Notes: generated from the sequence alone by a model not told the origin. A DNA stretch of 35,818 bases from Sulfuricella sp. (GCA_018336195.1 JAGXQV010000060.1:1-35818); one strand, 5' to 3'; counted from the first letter of the stretch, positions 6,707 to 17,010 are shown. Program-made: numbers and translations.

Positions 6707-8452
6707 ATGGCGCGTGCCGGTGTCCATCTCGCATCGGTCTGGCTTACAGCTCGTTGCTTCGCGATGATGCGCCTCCAGTAATGCCGCCATATCACCGGCC
6801 GGGATGGGCCGGCTGAAATAATAGCCCTGGATCTCGTGGCAGCCGCACTTTTGCAGGAAATCGGCCTGCTCCAGGGTTTCCACGCCCTCGGCGATGACCG
6901 CCAGGCCGAGGCTTTCGGCCATGTCGAGGATCGCCTTGACCATGCTCTCGCCGTTGGCGTCGCGGCTGATGTCGCGCACGAAGGACTGGTCGATTTTCAG
7001 TTTTCCAAAGGGGAAGCGCTTGAGTGAGTTGAGCGAGGAATAGCCGGTGCCGAAATCGTCGATGGCGAGTTTTACCCCGATGGCGCCGAGTTCGCGCAGG
7101 GTATGGATGGTTTCCTGTTCGTTGAAGATCGCCACGCTCTCGGTGATTTCCAGTTCCAGGCTGGTGGCGGCCATGCCGGTTTCCGCCAGGGTGCATTTCA
7201 CCAGTTCCACCAGGCCGGGCTGGCGGAACTGGATGGCGGAGAGGTTCACCGCCATCCAGACCGGTGGTATGCCTCGCTGCTGCCATTCGCGGTGGGTCTG
7301 GCAGGCGGTGCGCAACACCCATTCGCCGACCGGGATGATCAGCCCGGTCTCTTCCAGCATGGGAATGAAGCGGGCAGGCGACACCATGCCATGGTCCGGG
7401 CGATTCCAGCGCAGCAGCGCCTCCACCCCGACGATGGTGCGCTTGTTCAGGTCGAGTTGGGGCTGGTAATACAGTTCGAACTCCTGGTTGCGCACCGCCC
7501 GATATAAGGCTTTTTCCAGTTCCAGCCGTTCCTGGCGGTGCGTATCCAGGCTTTTCCCATACAGGGTGTAGCTGCCGCGCCCCTCGCCCTGGTCGCAGAT
7601 CATGGCGGTTTCCGCATGGCTCAGCAATTCCTCGGGTTCTTGCCCATGTTGGGGATAAAGGCTGATACCCAGGCGGCAACAAATGAACAACTCCTGTTCC
7701 TCGATCTGGAAGGGCGCCCAGAACGACTCGATGAGGGTTTGGGCGAACTGCTCGGCCTGTTCGGCATCGTCTATGCCGTTAACCAGCAAGGCAAAGCAAT
7801 CCTCCCCGGAGCGCGCCACGACGCCATGGCGCGCCAGGCGTCCGGCGGTGGCGCGCAGCAGTTGGCGTCCGACATCCGCGCCGAGCGCCTTCATGATCTG
7901 TTTGAAACGGCACAATTCCAGGCTGAGCACGGCTCTGCCCTGTTGCGAATTATCCATATGGATCCGCAGGCGGGAAATGAACCCGTCGCGATTGGGCAGG
8001 CCGGTAAACGGATCGTAATACAGCATGTGGTCAAGTTTCTCGTGGGCCTGCCTCAGAGCTTGGCGGTTGGCCGACTCGCGCAGTTCCCTCTCAATGGCGG
8101 GGATCAGGCGGCTGAGGTTGCTCTTGGGAATGAAATCCGCTGCCCCGTTTTTCATGGTGCCCGCCGCGAGGTCGTCGGAAATCGACCCGGATACGATGAT
8201 GAACGGCAGTTCCTCGTCATGGCGCCGCACGATGCCCAGTGCATGCGGCGCATCGAAACCCGGCAGGTTGTGGTCGCACAGGATCACGTCCCAAGGCTTT
8301 TCCCTGAGTTGTTCCTCAAGGTGGCGCGGGCAGTCGACGCGCTCGTGAATCACGGAAAAGCCGCCGCCCTGCAAGGCATCCAACAGCAAAACCGCATCGT
8401 CCGGCGAGTCCTCGACGATCAGCGCCCGTAAAGATTTATTCTCGGCATTCAT
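6698..8452 (-). CDS. Response regulator with degenerate GGDEF and EAL domains
   Basis: A 584-aa protein: receiver domain (residues ~8-125; acidic pair E14/D15, phosphoacceptor D60 in CDHNLP), GGDEF-like domain (~150-300), EAL domain (~320-565). The cyclase signature is SGEDC at 215-219 instead of GGDEF, so cyclase activity is unlikely. The EAL domain keeps the catalytic motifs: EAL at E344 (VGVEALLRW), ELEITES, DDFGTGYSS, KIDQSFV and AEGVE, so it is probably an active cyclic-di-GMP phosphodiesterase controlled by phosphorylation. It begins 18 nt after cheB with an AAGGGGG ribosome binding site and closes the cheR-cheD-cheB transcription unit, linking chemotaxis signalling to c-di-GMP turnover. 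Confidence 0.9.
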   Translation of the reverse strand: MNAENKSLRALIVEDSPDDAVLLLDALQGGGFSVIHERVDCPRHLEEQLREKPWDVILCDHNLPGFDAPHALGIVRRHDEELPFIIVSGSISDDLAAGTMKNGAADFIPKSNLSRLIPAIERELRESANRQALRQAHEKLDHMLYYDPFTGLPNRDGFISRLRIHMDNSQQGRAVLSLELCRFKQIMKALGADVGRQLLRATAGRLARHGVVARSGEDCFALLVNGIDDAEQAEQFAQTLIESFWAPFQIEEQELFICCRLGISLYPQHGQEPEELLSHAETAMICDQGEGRGSYTLYGKSLDTHRQERLELEKALYRAVRNQEFELYYQPQLDLNKRTIVGVEALLRWNRPDHGMVSPARFIPMLEETGLIIPVGEWVLRTACQTHREWQQRGIPPVWMAVNLSAIQFRQPGLVELVKCTLAETGMAATSLELEITESVAIFNEQETIHTLRELGAIGVKLAIDDFGTGYSSLNSLKRFPFGKLKIDQSFVRDISRDANGESMVKAILDMAESLGLAVIAEGVETLEQADFLQKCGCHEIQGYYFSRPIPAGDMAALLEAHHREATSCKPDRCEMDTGTRHAP

Positions 8453-8470
8453 GATTCCCCCTTATTTTTA

Positions 8471-9538
8471 TTAACCATGTCTGACAATTTCCTCGGCCAT
8501 GCCGTGCAGCGGCAGCACTTTCGCGGCCGCGCCGCGCTTGATGGCCTCCTTGGGCATCCCGAACACCACGCAGGTCGCCTCGTCCTGCGCGACCGTCGGC
8601 GCACCCGCCTGACGCATTTCCAGCAGCCCGTTGGCGCCATCGTCTCCCATTCCCGTCATGATGATGCCGACTGCATTTTTCCCCGCCGTTTTCGCCACCG
8701 AACGGAACAGCACGTCCACCGAGGGGCGATGGCGGTTGACCAGCGGGCCGTCCAGCACCTCCACGAAATATTGGGCGCCGCTGCGCTTCAGTACCATGTG
8801 CCGACCGCCCGGCGCGATCAGGGCGCGCCCCGGCACCACCCGGTCGTTGTTCTGCGCCTCGCGGACTTCGATCTGGCTGATGCCGTCGAGGCGGGCGGCA
8901 AACGCCGCGGTGAACTTCTCCGGCATGTGCTGGACGATGACGATGCCCGGACAGACGCGCGGCAAGGCGGTCAAAACCACTTCGAGCGCCTGGGTGCCGC
9001 CGGTGGAAGTGCCGATGGCGACGATCCGCTCGGTGGTCTGGGCCAGCGCGTGACCCTGGCCCGCCGGCAGAATGGCGTCGGCACTCAACTTGGGCGCCAC
9101 CTTGGCATGGGGTGCCGCCATCACCATTCGCCGCACGTTGGCCTGTGCTGCCGCCTTGACCGCGCCGACGATGTCCGACGAAGCGTCTTCGAGAAAGCGC
9201 TTGAGGCCGATCTTGGGCTTGGTGACGATGCTCACCGCCCCGGCGGACATCGCCTGCATGGTGGTTTCCGCGCCCGCTTCGGTGAGGGTCGAGCAGATCA
9301 CCACCGGCGTCGGGCGCTCGGCCATGATTTTTTTCAGAAAGCTGATCCCGTCCATGCGCGGCATTTCCACGTCGAGCACGATCACGTCCGGCCACTGCCG
9401 GCTCATGCGTTCCATGGCGAACAGCGGATCGGCGGCGGCGCCCATGATGTGGATCGCCGGATCCTGTTCCAGCAGGCCGGTCAGCACCTGGCGCACCACG
9501 GCCGAGTCGTCCACGATCAATATGTTGATTTTTTTCAT
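8471..9538 (-). CDS. cheB: Chemotaxis response regulator methylesterase/deamidase CheB
   Basis: A 355-aa CheB that removes methyl groups from chemoreceptor glutamates. The N-terminal receiver has D10/D11 and phosphoacceptor D56 ([13 protein letters not shown]); a linker leads to the C-terminal esterase with the catalytic triad S178 (GTSTGG), H204 (VQHMPEK) and D300 (MTGMGDDGA). The reading frame is open well upstream, but the ATG at 9538 starts [12 protein letters not shown] and overlaps the cheD stop as ATGA, which fixes the start and indicates translational coupling. Third gene of the cheR-cheD-cheB-EAL operon. Confidence 0.95.
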   Translation of the reverse strand: MKKINILIVDDSAVVRQVLTGLLEQDPAIHIMGAAADPLFAMERMSRQWPDVIVLDVEMPRMDGISFLKKIMAERPTPVVICSTLTEAGAETTMQAMSAGAVSIVTKPKIGLKRFLEDASSDIVGAVKAAAQANVRRMVMAAPHAKVAPKLSADAILPAGQGHALAQTTERIVAIGTSTGGTQALEVVLTALPRVCPGIVIVQHMPEKFTAAFAARLDGISQIEVREAQNNDRVVPGRALIAPGGRHMVLKRSGAQYFVEVLDGPLVNRHRPSVDVLFRSVAKTAGKNAVGIIMTGMGDDGANGLLEMRQAGAPTVAQDEATCVVFGMPKEAIKRGAAAKVLPLHGMAEEIVRHG

Positions 9539-10101
9539 GATGGTTGGCCGGCCATGCATGGGGGGATGGGGATGATCGGGTTGTGCTTGACCCACACGTG
9601 GCCGCTCCAGATATCGAAGAGAATCTGGCGATGACCGGTCTCGCCGAGGTGCTCGGCGGCAATCCTGAAGCCGTTTTGCACCGCCAGGTGCCGGGCGATG
9701 CGGCTGTTGGCGCAGGATACTTGGCGGCAGTCGTGAACGACCGTGCCGTCGCAGGTGGGCGGATGACAATTGCCGTTGCGCAGTTTCATGCTGGCGGGAA
9801 ACATGTTGCCGCCGCCGAACAGCTTGACCTGATATTCCGCCGGCTGGGTGCCGGCGTCCCGGATCTCGCGGAGGAACAACGCCATGGCTTCGTCGGCGTA
9901 GCGCCCGTCCAGTTCACCGGACTGCCCGGACGGACGACGGGACAGCATGAAGTGGCACATTCCGCCGATTAGCAGGCGTGGATGCCACATGGTGATGGAG
10001 ACGCAGGAGCCCAGAACGGTGCGGATCCGCGTATTCCGGTCGCCGAAATAGAATTCCCCGGGCTGAAGGAAGATTTCGATGACATGCGCGGGCTTTTTCA
10101 T
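9535..10101 (-). CDS. cheD: Chemoreceptor glutamine deamidase CheD
   Basis: A 188-aa CheD, which deamidates receptor glutamines and in some bacteria is tuned by CheC-type partners. The catalytic Cys33 lies in VLGSCVSI and His50 in GGMCHFML, with the 17-residue spacing seen in the family; KLFGGGNMF is also conserved. It follows cheR by 13 nt and overlaps cheB by 4 nt. The Shine-Dalgarno is weak, so it probably relies on coupling to cheR. No cheC is in the window. Confidence 0.93.
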   Translation of the reverse strand: MKKPAHVIEIFLQPGEFYFGDRNTRIRTVLGSCVSITMWHPRLLIGGMCHFMLSRRPSGQSGELDGRYADEAMALFLREIRDAGTQPAEYQVKLFGGGNMFPASMKLRNGNCHPPTCDGTVVHDCRQVSCANSRIARHLAVQNGFRIAAEHLGETGHRQILFDIWSGHVWVKHNPIIPIPPCMAGQPS

Positions 10102-10114
10102 TGCGGTGGGCGGT

Positions 10115-10921
10115 TTAGGGTTTGCGATATACCGAAGGCTGGATCATGCGCAGGCCTTCGGTCACTCCGTTCAGACTTTCCGAATGGCCGATCAGCAAAT
10201 GCCCGCCGGGCTTGAGTTGGGCGACGATGCGGCTGACCACCTGGCGCTTGGTGTCGGCGTCGAAATAGATCATCACGTTGCGCAGAAACACCAGGTCGAA
10301 TTCGCCAAATTGCGGCAAGGCCTTGTTCAGGTTGACCTGTTTGAAATCGACCCGGCTGCGCAGATTCTGATCGATCAAGAAGCTGCCGCTCTGCGAGCCG
10401 ACCCCTTTCAGGCAATAATTGCCCAGGTAATTTTTCGGAATGTGCTTCACCTGTTCGATGGGATAGAGGCCGGTGCGGGCCTTTTCCAGGACGCGCACAC
10501 TGATGTCGGAAGCCATCACCTCCCAGGACTGCCCGCCCAGACGGTCGGCCAGGATCATGGCGATGCTGTAGGCTTCCTGGCCCGAGGAACTGGCCGCGCT
10601 CCACACCCGGAACGGGCGTCCCGCTTGATGATGCGGCAGGATTTTGTCGCGCATGAAATCGAAGTGTTTCGGCTCGCGGAAAAAATAGGTTTCGTTGGTA
10701 GTGAGCAGATCGACCGCCGTCTGGATTTCATCCGGGTCGTGCCCGCCCGCCAGCACCTTGAAATAGTCGCCGTAGCTGGACAGTTGATGTTCCTGGAGGC
10801 GTTTCGCCAGGCGGCTGCTGACCAGCGGCTTCTTGGCTGACGACAGGCTGATGCCGGCGATCTGGTGGATCATGCTTTGAAACTGGGAAAATTCGCGGTC
10901 GCTCAAGGTGGCTGTGTTCAT
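10115..10921 (-). CDS. cheR: Chemoreceptor methyltransferase CheR
   Basis: A 268-aa SAM-dependent methyltransferase acting on receptor glutamates. The N-terminal helical CheR_N domain (~8-60) is followed by the Rossmann fold with WSAASSSGQEAYSIAM (SAM-binding motif), ASDIS and DLVFLRNVMIYF. I chose the ATG at 10921 (MNTATLSDREF), 8 nt after AAAGGA; another ATG at 10927 is too close to it, and the longer open frame to 10987 has no ribosome binding site. It is the first gene of the cheR-cheD-cheB-EAL unit, with composite promoter copy A ~70 nt upstream. Confidence 0.94.
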   Translation of the reverse strand: MNTATLSDREFSQFQSMIHQIAGISLSSAKKPLVSSRLAKRLQEHQLSSYGDYFKVLAGGHDPDEIQTAVDLLTTNETYFFREPKHFDFMRDKILPHHQAGRPFRVWSAASSSGQEAYSIAMILADRLGGQSWEVMASDISVRVLEKARTGLYPIEQVKHIPKNYLGNYCLKGVGSQSGSFLIDQNLRSRVDFKQVNLNKALPQFGEFDLVFLRNVMIYFDADTKRQVVSRIVAQLKPGGHLLIGHSESLNGVTEGLRMIQPSVYRKP

Positions 10922-10988
10922 GGTCATTGTCCTTTTTCGTATCTGTTGCCTATTCCGATGGTTCACATAATGAAGCGACGGAAGCACG

Positions 10989-11053
10989 AAAAATATCAGC
11001 GAATCTTTATCTTGCCTGTCGGAAAAGCGGGGCAGCGCATAGGAATGCTCCTA
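10989..11053 (-). promoter_or_regulatory. Composite regulatory promoter element, copy A (cheR)
   Basis: Reading toward cheR: dyad TAGGAGCATTCCTA (11053-11040), half-site TTTTCCGA (11026-11019), then CGCTGATATTTTT (11001-10989) as a -10-like box ~68 nt before the cheR ATG. CCGACA sits 18 nt before the TGATAT hexamer and is a weak -35. The spacings match copies B, C and D. No terminator separates it from MCP1, whose stop is 20 nt away. Confidence 0.65.
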
Positions 11054-11073
11054 CAGATGCCCGTTCCGGTTCC

Positions 11074-12660
11074 TCAAAATCGCGCGAACGAGGCTTCGGC
11101 GACCGGTATGCCACGGGCCGTCGGTACCGTGCGGGCCTTGGCGGCAAGCGGCTTGTCCGTCGCGGCGGCCTGCCCGCCTACCTTGAAAAACGCCATCAAC
11201 TGCTGCAATTGCTCGGATTGGTGACTCATCTCCTCGGCGGTGGCCGCCAGTTCTTCCGAAGAGGAGGCGTTCTGCTGGGTGATCTGGTTGAGTTGGTTCA
11301 TCGCGGTATTGATCTGCGACACCCCGACGGACTGCTCTTCCGATGCGGCAGTGATTTCCTGGACCAGGTCGGAGGTCTTGTTGATCGTCGGCACCACTTC
11401 ATCGAGGAGCTTGCCGGCTTTTTCCGAGAGTGCCACGCTGTTGGCCGCCACCTCGCCGATTTCCTGGGCCGCCACTTGGCTGCGTTCCGCCAGGCGGCGC
11501 ACTTCCATGGCCACCACCGCGAAGCCCTTGCCCTGTTCGCCGGCGCGCGCCGCCTCGATGGCGGCATTGAGGGCGAGCAGGTTGGTCTGGTAAGCGATGT
11601 CGTCGATGATGCCGATCTTGGCGGCGATCTGCTGCATCGCCGTGGCGGTTTGTTTCACCGCTTCACCGCCGTCGGCGGCCTGCTTGGCGGCTTGCGCGGC
11701 CATGCCGTCGGTAACCTTGGCGTTGTCGGTATTCTGGTTGATCGATGCCGACATCTGCTCGATCGAGGCGCTGGTTTCCTCGACGCTGGACGCCTGTTCG
11801 GAAGAAGCCTGCGACAAGGACTGGGCGGTTGCCGAAACCTGCACCGAGGAACTGGAAAGATGATTCGCGGTGCCGCGCACTTCGCCGATGATGCGCGACA
11901 ACTGCGCCACCATGTTGTGCATGGCGTGCAGCAATTGCCCGGTTTCGTCGCTGGAGGTGACTTCGATGCGCGCCGTCAGGTCGCCCTCGGCAAGCTGGTT
12001 GGCCACCGCCACCGCCTGGTTGAGGGGGCGGGTGATCCCGCGCACCAGCCATGTCGCCACGACGATCCCAATCAGCAATGCCGCGGCACCGAGGCCGATG
12101 CTGATGAACAGCATTTGGCGGACGAAGGCCAACATTTCGGCTTTCTTCGCTTCCACGCTGCTATTCTTTTCCTTGATCAAGTCCATCAATTTGGTGCGAA
12201 TCTGCCGCCACAGCGGGGTTTCTTCCTTGTTGAGCACGGCGACGGCGTGCTCGCGGTCGCCGGCCAGCGTCACGATACGTGCCTGAACCGGAATCTGTTC
12301 GGCGCGTAGCGCGACGATTTCCTTCAAGGCCTGGGCGGTTGCCGGATCGCCTTCCGCCAGACGCATGGCGCGCTCGCTGGCCTCTTTGAATTCCTCGCCG
12401 GCCCTGCTCAGGTTTTTGTGGGCCGCTTGGTTGGATGGATCCATCACGATATTGCGCAACGCCTGGCCGAGTTGCAGGCCTTGGGCATACATGCCGTTGA
12501 TCGATTGCGCCAAAGCCTGATCGCGTTCCAGAAACTGCTCGAAGCGCGTCCCGACCTGCTCCATGCCACTCAACGCCGTACCCAGTGCCGCTACGAACAC
12601 GGCCAGGGCGATGCCGAGGGAAAGGCTGATCTTCCAGACGATTTTTAAATTACCCAACAT
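11074..12660 (-). CDS. Methyl-accepting chemotaxis protein (MCP1)
   Basis: A 528-aa transmembrane chemoreceptor. TM1 is at ~9-31, a helical periplasmic domain of four-helix-bundle type at ~32-185, TM2 at ~187-210, HAMP ([25 protein letters not shown]) to ~262, then the coiled-coil signalling domain with hairpin tip [20 protein letters not shown]. It ends ASFARF, a variant of the EFVRF tail of its paralogues. AAGGAG 6 nt before the ATG supports the start, which overlaps the 3' end of cheW1 by 11 nt. It is the most divergent of the four transmembrane MCPs here in the signalling domain. Ligand unknown. Confidence 0.93.
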   Translation of the reverse strand: MLGNLKIVWKISLSLGIALAVFVAALGTALSGMEQVGTRFEQFLERDQALAQSINGMYAQGLQLGQALRNIVMDPSNQAAHKNLSRAGEEFKEASERAMRLAEGDPATAQALKEIVALRAEQIPVQARIVTLAGDREHAVAVLNKEETPLWRQIRTKLMDLIKEKNSSVEAKKAEMLAFVRQMLFISIGLGAAALLIGIVVATWLVRGITRPLNQAVAVANQLAEGDLTARIEVTSSDETGQLLHAMHNMVAQLSRIIGEVRGTANHLSSSSVQVSATAQSLSQASSEQASSVEETSASIEQMSASINQNTDNAKVTDGMAAQAAKQAADGGEAVKQTATAMQQIAAKIGIIDDIAYQTNLLALNAAIEAARAGEQGKGFAVVAMEVRRLAERSQVAAQEIGEVAANSVALSEKAGKLLDEVVPTINKTSDLVQEITAASEEQSVGVSQINTAMNQLNQITQQNASSSEELAATAEEMSHQSEQLQQLMAFFKVGGQAAATDKPLAAKARTVPTARGIPVAEASFARF

Positions 12661-13207
12661 GGCTATCTCCTTGCTGTGCTGTCAACAGGCCAATGGTTTC
12701 GCCGGCTTGCGAGAGGGTGACCATTTCATCGATGGACAGAACCTTGTCGACACCGAGGAGAATGACGAACTTGCCGGCGACCTTGCCCATGCCGCTGATG
12801 AAATCGGCGCGGATCTTGGCGCCGAAGGAAGGCGGCGGCTCGATTTCGGAGACGGGGATTTCCAGGACTTCGGAAACCGCATCGACGACGATGCCGACGT
12901 CGTGTTTCTCGGCATCGGCTTCCACCTCGATGATAACGATGCAGGTGCGGCGGTTGAGAGCGGTACCGGCGCGCCCGAAACGGGCGGACAGGTCGATGAC
13001 CGGCACCACCCGGCCGCGCAGGTTGATGACCCCGCGGATGAAGCCGGGCATCATCGGCACGCTGGTCAATGCACCGTATTCGATGATCTCCTTGATGTTG
13101 AGGATGCCGATGGCGAACATCTCGCCGCCCAGCAGGAAGGTCAGGTACTGGTGGTCCTCCTGGCGAGCGGCCAGCGCCCGTTGTTCGATTGTCGTGATTG
13201 CATTCAT
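12650..13207 (-). CDS. cheW: Chemotaxis coupling protein CheW (copy 1)
   Basis: A 185-aa CheW that couples receptors to CheA. The SH3-like fold is recognisable from [41 protein letters not shown] and DAVSEVLEI. It is nearly identical to cheW2 (19178-19717) from residue ~17 to ~165; only the termini and a few internal residues differ (e.g. FGRAGTALN versus FGRDSTAIN). GAGGAG 7 nt before the ATG supports the start. It lies 11 nt after MCP2 and overlaps MCP1, the same MCP-cheW spacing as at the second copy. Confidence 0.94.
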   Translation of the reverse strand: MNAITTIEQRALAARQEDHQYLTFLLGGEMFAIGILNIKEIIEYGALTSVPMMPGFIRGVINLRGRVVPVIDLSARFGRAGTALNRRTCIVIIEVEADAEKHDVGIVVDAVSEVLEIPVSEIEPPPSFGAKIRADFISGMGKVAGKFVILLGVDKVLSIDEMVTLSQAGETIGLLTAQQGDSHVG

Positions 13208-13218
13208 GGCGTAGCTCC

Positions 13219-14838
13219 TCAGAAGCGCACGAATTCAGGCTCGCCGAGCGGCATCCCCAGCGCCGCCTCGGCCGCTTTGAGCGGGGTCTTGCGGGCCTTG
13301 GTCGTAGCGGGTTTGGTGGTACTGCCTGTGGCACTATCGCCCACCTTGAAGAAGGCCATCAGTTGCTGGAGTTGTTCGGATTGACCGCTCATTTCCTCGG
13401 CGGTGGCCGCCAGTTCTTCGCTGCTGGAGGCGTTCTGCTGGGTGATCTGGTTGAGTTGGCTCATCGCGGTATTGACCTGCGCCACCCCGGCGGATTGCTC
13501 TTCCGAAGCGGCGGTGATTTCCTGCACCAGGTCGGAGGTCTTGTTGATCGCCGGGACCATTTCGTCGAGGAGCTTGCCGGCCTTCTCGGAAAGCGCCACG
13601 CTGCTCTTCGCCACTTCGCCGATTTCCTGGGCGGCCACCTGGCTGCGTTCGGCGAGCTTGCGGACCTCCGCGGCGACCACCGCGAAGCCCTTGCCGTGCT
13701 CGCCGGCGCGGGCCGCCTCGATAGCGGCGTTGAGGGCCAGCATGTTGGTCTGGTAGGCGATATCGTCGATGATGCCGATCTTGTCGGCGATCTGCTTCAT
13801 CGCGTCGGCGGTCTGCTTCACCGCCTCGCCGCCGTCGACAGCCTGCTTGGCGGCTTGCGAGGCCATGCCGTCGGTAACCTTGGAGTTTTCGGTGTTCTGG
13901 TTGATCGAGGCGCTCATTTGCTCGATGGAAGCACTGGTTTCCTCGACGCTGGCGGCCTGTTCGCTGGATGCCTGGGAGAGCGACTGGGCGGTCGCCGAGA
14001 CTTCCTCGGAAGCGCTGGAGATGTTGTCGGTGGCGCCGCGTACTTCACCGATGATCTGGGAGAGCTTGCCGACCATTTCCCGCATGGCAGCCAGGATGCT
14101 GGCCGAATCGCCATTCTTGAGGGGGATGGTAACGCTCAGGTCGCCGGCGGCAATCCGGCGGGTGACTTCGACGGCAAAAGCCGGTTCACCGCCTACCTGA
14201 CGCAGGATGCCGCGAGTCAGGAAAATGCCGATAACAATCGCGCCACCCATGCCGAGTAGGGTGACGATCAGGGTGATTCTTTGGATGTTGTCCCGCGTTT
14301 GCCGCGCACCCGCGTAGAATTCTTCGCCCTTCTTGTTGGCGAAATCCTTCAAGGCTCCAACGGCTGTGCCGATTTCCTCAATCTTCCTGGCCCCTTCTGT
14401 CTTGGTAATGTTCGCCGCTTCTTCCATGCGGCCTTCCCTCTTTACGGCGATGACCTTGTCGCGTATCGGCTTCCATTCCGCAATGGCTTTCGAGATATTG
14501 TCCAGCATGATTCTGGGGCCGAGAAATGCGGACTTGGCAATGTCGAGATTGGCATACACCTGCTTTTCCAGGATATCAACGATAGCTGCCGCTTTGTCGA
14601 TATCCTCCGGCGTTTTTGCCAATGCCACATCCTTCATGCTGCGGGACATGCGGACGATATCCCCGTCCAATTTGAGAACGGCATTGCTGACCCTCATCGG
14701 ATGGTCGTGGAGGTTTTGGGTGATATCCGATAGCGTATTCATGTTGTTTAGGGAAATACCCGCCAGAACCAATAGCATCGCCACAATTGCGCCAAGTCCC
14801 AATGTCAGGCGTTGACCTAATTTCAAATTCTTGAACAT
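13219..14838 (-). CDS. Methyl-accepting chemotaxis protein (MCP2)
   Basis: A 539-aa chemoreceptor. TM1 is at ~11-30, then a periplasmic four-helix-bundle sensor (~31-190; [26 protein letters not shown]), TM2 ~192-212, a HAMP region and the signalling domain. The C-terminus ends PEFVRF, a tail of the aromatic-x-x-aromatic type that could tether CheR/CheB. The frame is open to 14994, but the ATG at 14838 has GAGGAG with 7-nt spacing and begins [10 protein letters not shown] like MCP4 ([10 protein letters not shown]). First gene of an MCP2-cheW1-MCP1 unit, with composite promoter copy B 116 nt upstream. Confidence 0.93.
   Translation of the reverse strand: MFKNLKLGQRLTLGLGAIVAMLLVLAGISLNNMNTLSDITQNLHDHPMRVSNAVLKLDGDIVRMSRSMKDVALAKTPEDIDKAAAIVDILEKQVYANLDIAKSAFLGPRIMLDNISKAIAEWKPIRDKVIAVKREGRMEEAANITKTEGARKIEEIGTAVGALKDFANKKGEEFYAGARQTRDNIQRITLIVTLLGMGGAIVIGIFLTRGILRQVGGEPAFAVEVTRRIAAGDLSVTIPLKNGDSASILAAMREMVGKLSQIIGEVRGATDNISSASEEVSATAQSLSQASSEQAASVEETSASIEQMSASINQNTENSKVTDGMASQAAKQAVDGGEAVKQTADAMKQIADKIGIIDDIAYQTNMLALNAAIEAARAGEHGKGFAVVAAEVRKLAERSQVAAQEIGEVAKSSVALSEKAGKLLDEMVPAINKTSDLVQEITAASEEQSAGVAQVNTAMSQLNQITQQNASSSEELAATAEEMSGQSEQLQQLMAFFKVGDSATGSTTKPATTKARKTPLKAAEAALGMPLGEPEFVRF
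13340..14060 (-). repeat. Near-identical MCP signalling block, copy 1
   Basis: About 0.7 kb encoding the MCP2 signalling domain (from [16 protein letters not shown] to [10 protein letters not shown]) is almost identical in bases to 15290-16015 (MCP3) and 19860-20590 (MCP4); the proteins differ at only a few positions. The PAS-MCP (17085-17690) and MCP1 carry more diverged versions. This looks like recent duplication or gene conversion. Confidence 0.85.
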
Positions 14839-14953
14839 ATCGATTCTCCTCGGTTGATCGCAAATGATTTTTTTTAGCCAGGAACTACCTTTCCAGGTTG
14901 GCGAATACGATTGCCGTATGCCATTGATGCCATGATGGGTTTTATCGCGGGTA

Positions 14954-15017
14954 AAAAATATCGGCGAACGCTGATTTGAGGTGTAGGAAAACAATGGAAC
15001 AACTAGGATTTTTCCGA
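14954..15017 (-). promoter_or_regulatory. Composite regulatory promoter element, copy B (MCP2)
   Basis: Reading toward MCP2: dyad TCGGAAAAATCCTA (15017-15004), half-site TTTTCCTA (14991-14984), then CGCCGATATTTTT (14966-14954), 116 nt before the MCP2 ATG. The segment TTTTCC-Y-ACACC-Y-CAAAT between half-site and box is shared with copy D. It sits in the 313-nt gap between MCP3 and MCP2. Confidence 0.65.
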
Positions 15018-15082
15018 CACGAAGCGGGTGTTGAATTGCAGAAAATTGCCGCCCGCCTATTCAATAATAGCCAAGGCCCGTC

Positions 15083-15113
15083 GGCCCGTATGGCATTGCT
15101 GCCGGTACGGGCC
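15083..15113. other. Hairpin downstream of MCP3
   Basis: GGCCCGTA (15083-15090) and TACGGGCC (15106-15113) form an 8-bp perfect stem, 39 nt past the MCP3 stop and upstream of promoter copy B. There is no T-run; it may still mark the 3' end of the MCP3 transcript. Confidence 0.35.
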
Positions 15114-15151
15114 AACGCCGAAGCCATCGTTGGCGGGAGAGGGAGCGCCCC

Positions 15152-16792
15152 CTAGAAACGGACGAACTCGGATTGTTCGTCCGGCTCGTCAAAAGTGGCC
15201 AATTTCCTCGCCCGCAGCGGAGTCTTGCGGAGTTTGGCGGGGGGCGGTTTCAGCGGAGTGCGCGCCACGCTTGCGGGGGCGCCGTCGTTCACCTTGAAGA
15301 AGGCCATTAGTTGCTGCAACTGTTCGGACTGGCTGCTCATTTCCTCGGCGGTGGCCGCCAGTTCTTCGCTGCTGGAAGCATTCTGCTGGGTGATCTGGTT
15401 GAGTTGGCTCATCGCGGTATTGACCTGCGCCACCCCGGCGGATTGCTCTTCCGAAGCGGCGGTGATTTCCTGGACCAGGTCGGAGGTCTTGTTGATCGCC
15501 GGCACCATCTCGTCGAGCAGCTTGCCGGCCTTCTCGGAAAGCGCCACGCTGCTCTTCGCCACCTCGCCGATTTCCTGGGCGGCCACCTGGCTGCGTTCGG
15601 CGAGCTTGCGCACTTCCGCCGCCACCACCGCGAAGCCCTTGCCGTGCTCGCCGGCGCGGGCCGCCTCGATGGCGGCGTTGAGGGCCAACATGTTGGTCTG
15701 GTAGGCGATATCGTCGATGATGCCGATCTTGTCGGCGATCTGCTTCATCGCGTCGGCGGTCTGCTTGACCGCTTCGCCGCCGTCGACAGCCTGCTTGGCG
15801 GCTTGCGAGGCCATGCCGTCGGTAACCTTGGAGTTTTCGGTGTTCTGGTTGATCGAGGCGCTCATCTGCTCGATGGAAGCACTGGTTTCCTCGACGCTGG
15901 CGGCCTGTTCGCTGGAAGCTTGGGAAAGCGACTGGGCGGTCGCCGAGACTTCCTCGGAAGCGCTGGAAATGTTGTCGGTGGCGCTACGTACTTCGCCGAT
16001 GATCTGGGAGAGCTTGCTCACCATGTTTTGCATAGCGGTCAGCAGTTGGCCGGTTTCGTCCTTGCCGCCGCTGTCGATGCGCGCCGTCAGATCGCCCTCC
16101 GCCAACTGGTCGGCCACGTGGACCGCGTCCTTGAGCGGACGGACGATGCTACGGATGATCCAGAGCGCCGCGAGCGACAGAATAGCCAAGATGCTTGCGG
16201 CAATCACGGCAAATTTGGTCACCTGTTCCATGAAAGCGGCTTGCACGTCGTCCAGGTAAATGCCGCTGCCGATAACCCAGCCCCACGGTTCGTAGAGTTG
16301 GACATAGGATATTTTCTGGGTTGGCTCGGCGCCCGTGCTCTTCGACCAGAGGTACGAAACGAAGCCGGCCTTGTGCTTTTTCGCCACCTCGGCCATTTCC
16401 ACATAAAGCCGTTTCCCCGTCGGGTCGGTCTTGTCCGCCACAGGCGTTCCATCGAGTTCCGGGCGGATCGGATGCATAATCATGCGCGGCGCCAGATCCT
16501 GGATCCAGAAATATTCCTTTTCCTCATAGCGCAGCCCACGCACGACCTCAATGGCCTGGCGTTGCGCCTCCTCAAGCGGAATTTTCTGGTCCGCGGCCAA
16601 CTTGCCGTAATGAACGACAATGTTGTAGGCCGTTTCCACCACATGCTTGGTCTTGATTTGACGATCTTCCAGGAGGGATTTCTGAAAGATCAGCAACGAC
16701 AGCGCGACGGACACGCCCAGCCCGACAATTGCCAATCCGACAAGCACCCATAGGCGGGTGCCGATTTTCGTTTGTCCAAGAATTCGCTTCAT
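15152..16792 (-). CDS. Methyl-accepting chemotaxis protein with Cache sensor (MCP3)
   Basis: A chemoreceptor of ~546 aa. TM1 is at ~12-34, then a single-Cache type sensor (~38-185) with the hallmarks [20 protein letters not shown] and [18 protein letters not shown]2 ~190-212, HAMP ([20 protein letters not shown]) and the signalling block shared with MCP2/MCP4. The tail is SEFVRF. Single-Cache sensors of this kind often bind small organic acids; the ligand here is unknown. The start at ATG 16792 is 9 nt from AGGGG; an ATG at 16798 leaves only 3 nt. Its 5' neighbour is the PAS-MCP; no cheW follows. Confidence 0.92.
   Translation of the reverse strand: MKRILGQTKIGTRLWVLVGLAIVGLGVSVALSLLIFQKSLLEDRQIKTKHVVETAYNIVVHYGKLAADQKIPLEEAQRQAIEVVRGLRYEEKEYFWIQDLAPRMIMHPIRPELDGTPVADKTDPTGKRLYVEMAEVAKKHKAGFVSYLWSKSTGAEPTQKISYVQLYEPWGWVIGSGIYLDDVQAAFMEQVTKFAVIAASILAILSLAALWIIRSIVRPLKDAVHVADQLAEGDLTARIDSGGKDETGQLLTAMQNMVSKLSQIIGEVRSATDNISSASEEVSATAQSLSQASSEQAASVEETSASIEQMSASINQNTENSKVTDGMASQAAKQAVDGGEAVKQTADAMKQIADKIGIIDDIAYQTNMLALNAAIEAARAGEHGKGFAVVAAEVRKLAERSQVAAQEIGEVAKSSVALSEKAGKLLDEMVPAINKTSDLVQEITAASEEQSAGVAQVNTAMSQLNQITQQNASSSEELAATAEEMSSQSEQLQQLMAFFKVNDGAPASVARTPLKPPPAKLRKTPLRARKLATFDEPDEQSEFVRF
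15290..16015 (-). repeat. Near-identical MCP signalling block, copy 2
   Basis: This is the MCP3 copy of the block described at 13340-14060. Sequence similarity stops at the HAMP side and again in the variable linker before the EFVRF tail, so only the signalling module is homogenised. Confidence 0.85.
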
Positions 16793-16935
16793 GTTCATTT
16801 TCCCCTATGAAGACGAGCTTTGCCGAGTGGTCCGGTCGAACTGGTTCCGCATCGGCATTCCGGAAGTCGCCGACAGGTGCACGCCTTGCCGTTGCCTCTG
16901 AGAATCCTATTGTGCACCCGGTAGGGGGAGTTATG

Positions 16936-17010
16936 CTACTGCGGCATGTTGCCGATTTTATCGATGGATAGGACTTAGGCGATGTTGAGGAGGATGCGAG
17001 CGGGCCGACG
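16936..17010 (-). pseudogene. Remnant of a third cheW gene (3' part)
   Basis: In the cheW frame the minus strand reads [27 protein letters not shown], matching the CheW C-terminus [19 protein letters not shown] (VLSID exact). In bases, 16941-17013 aligns with 19201-19276 of cheW2, with shared runs such as ATCGATGG and GAGGAGGATG. The rest of that cheW is missing, and an in-frame stop interrupts the fragment. The remnant starts inside the 3' end of the PAS-MCP gene. Confidence 0.75.

Noticed and set aside
14954..14966. FliA (sigma-28) promoter based on the GCCGATAT box
   Set aside because: The box matches the sigma-28 -10, but no TAAA-type -35 lies at the required ~15-nt spacing in any of the four copies; the conserved upstream parts are dyads instead.
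15311..16753. Plus-strand open frame of 480 codons (similar frames opposite the other MCPs)
   Set aside because: Repeats such as [14 protein letters not shown] recur opposite every MCP because the signalling blocks are duplicated; they are not a protein family.
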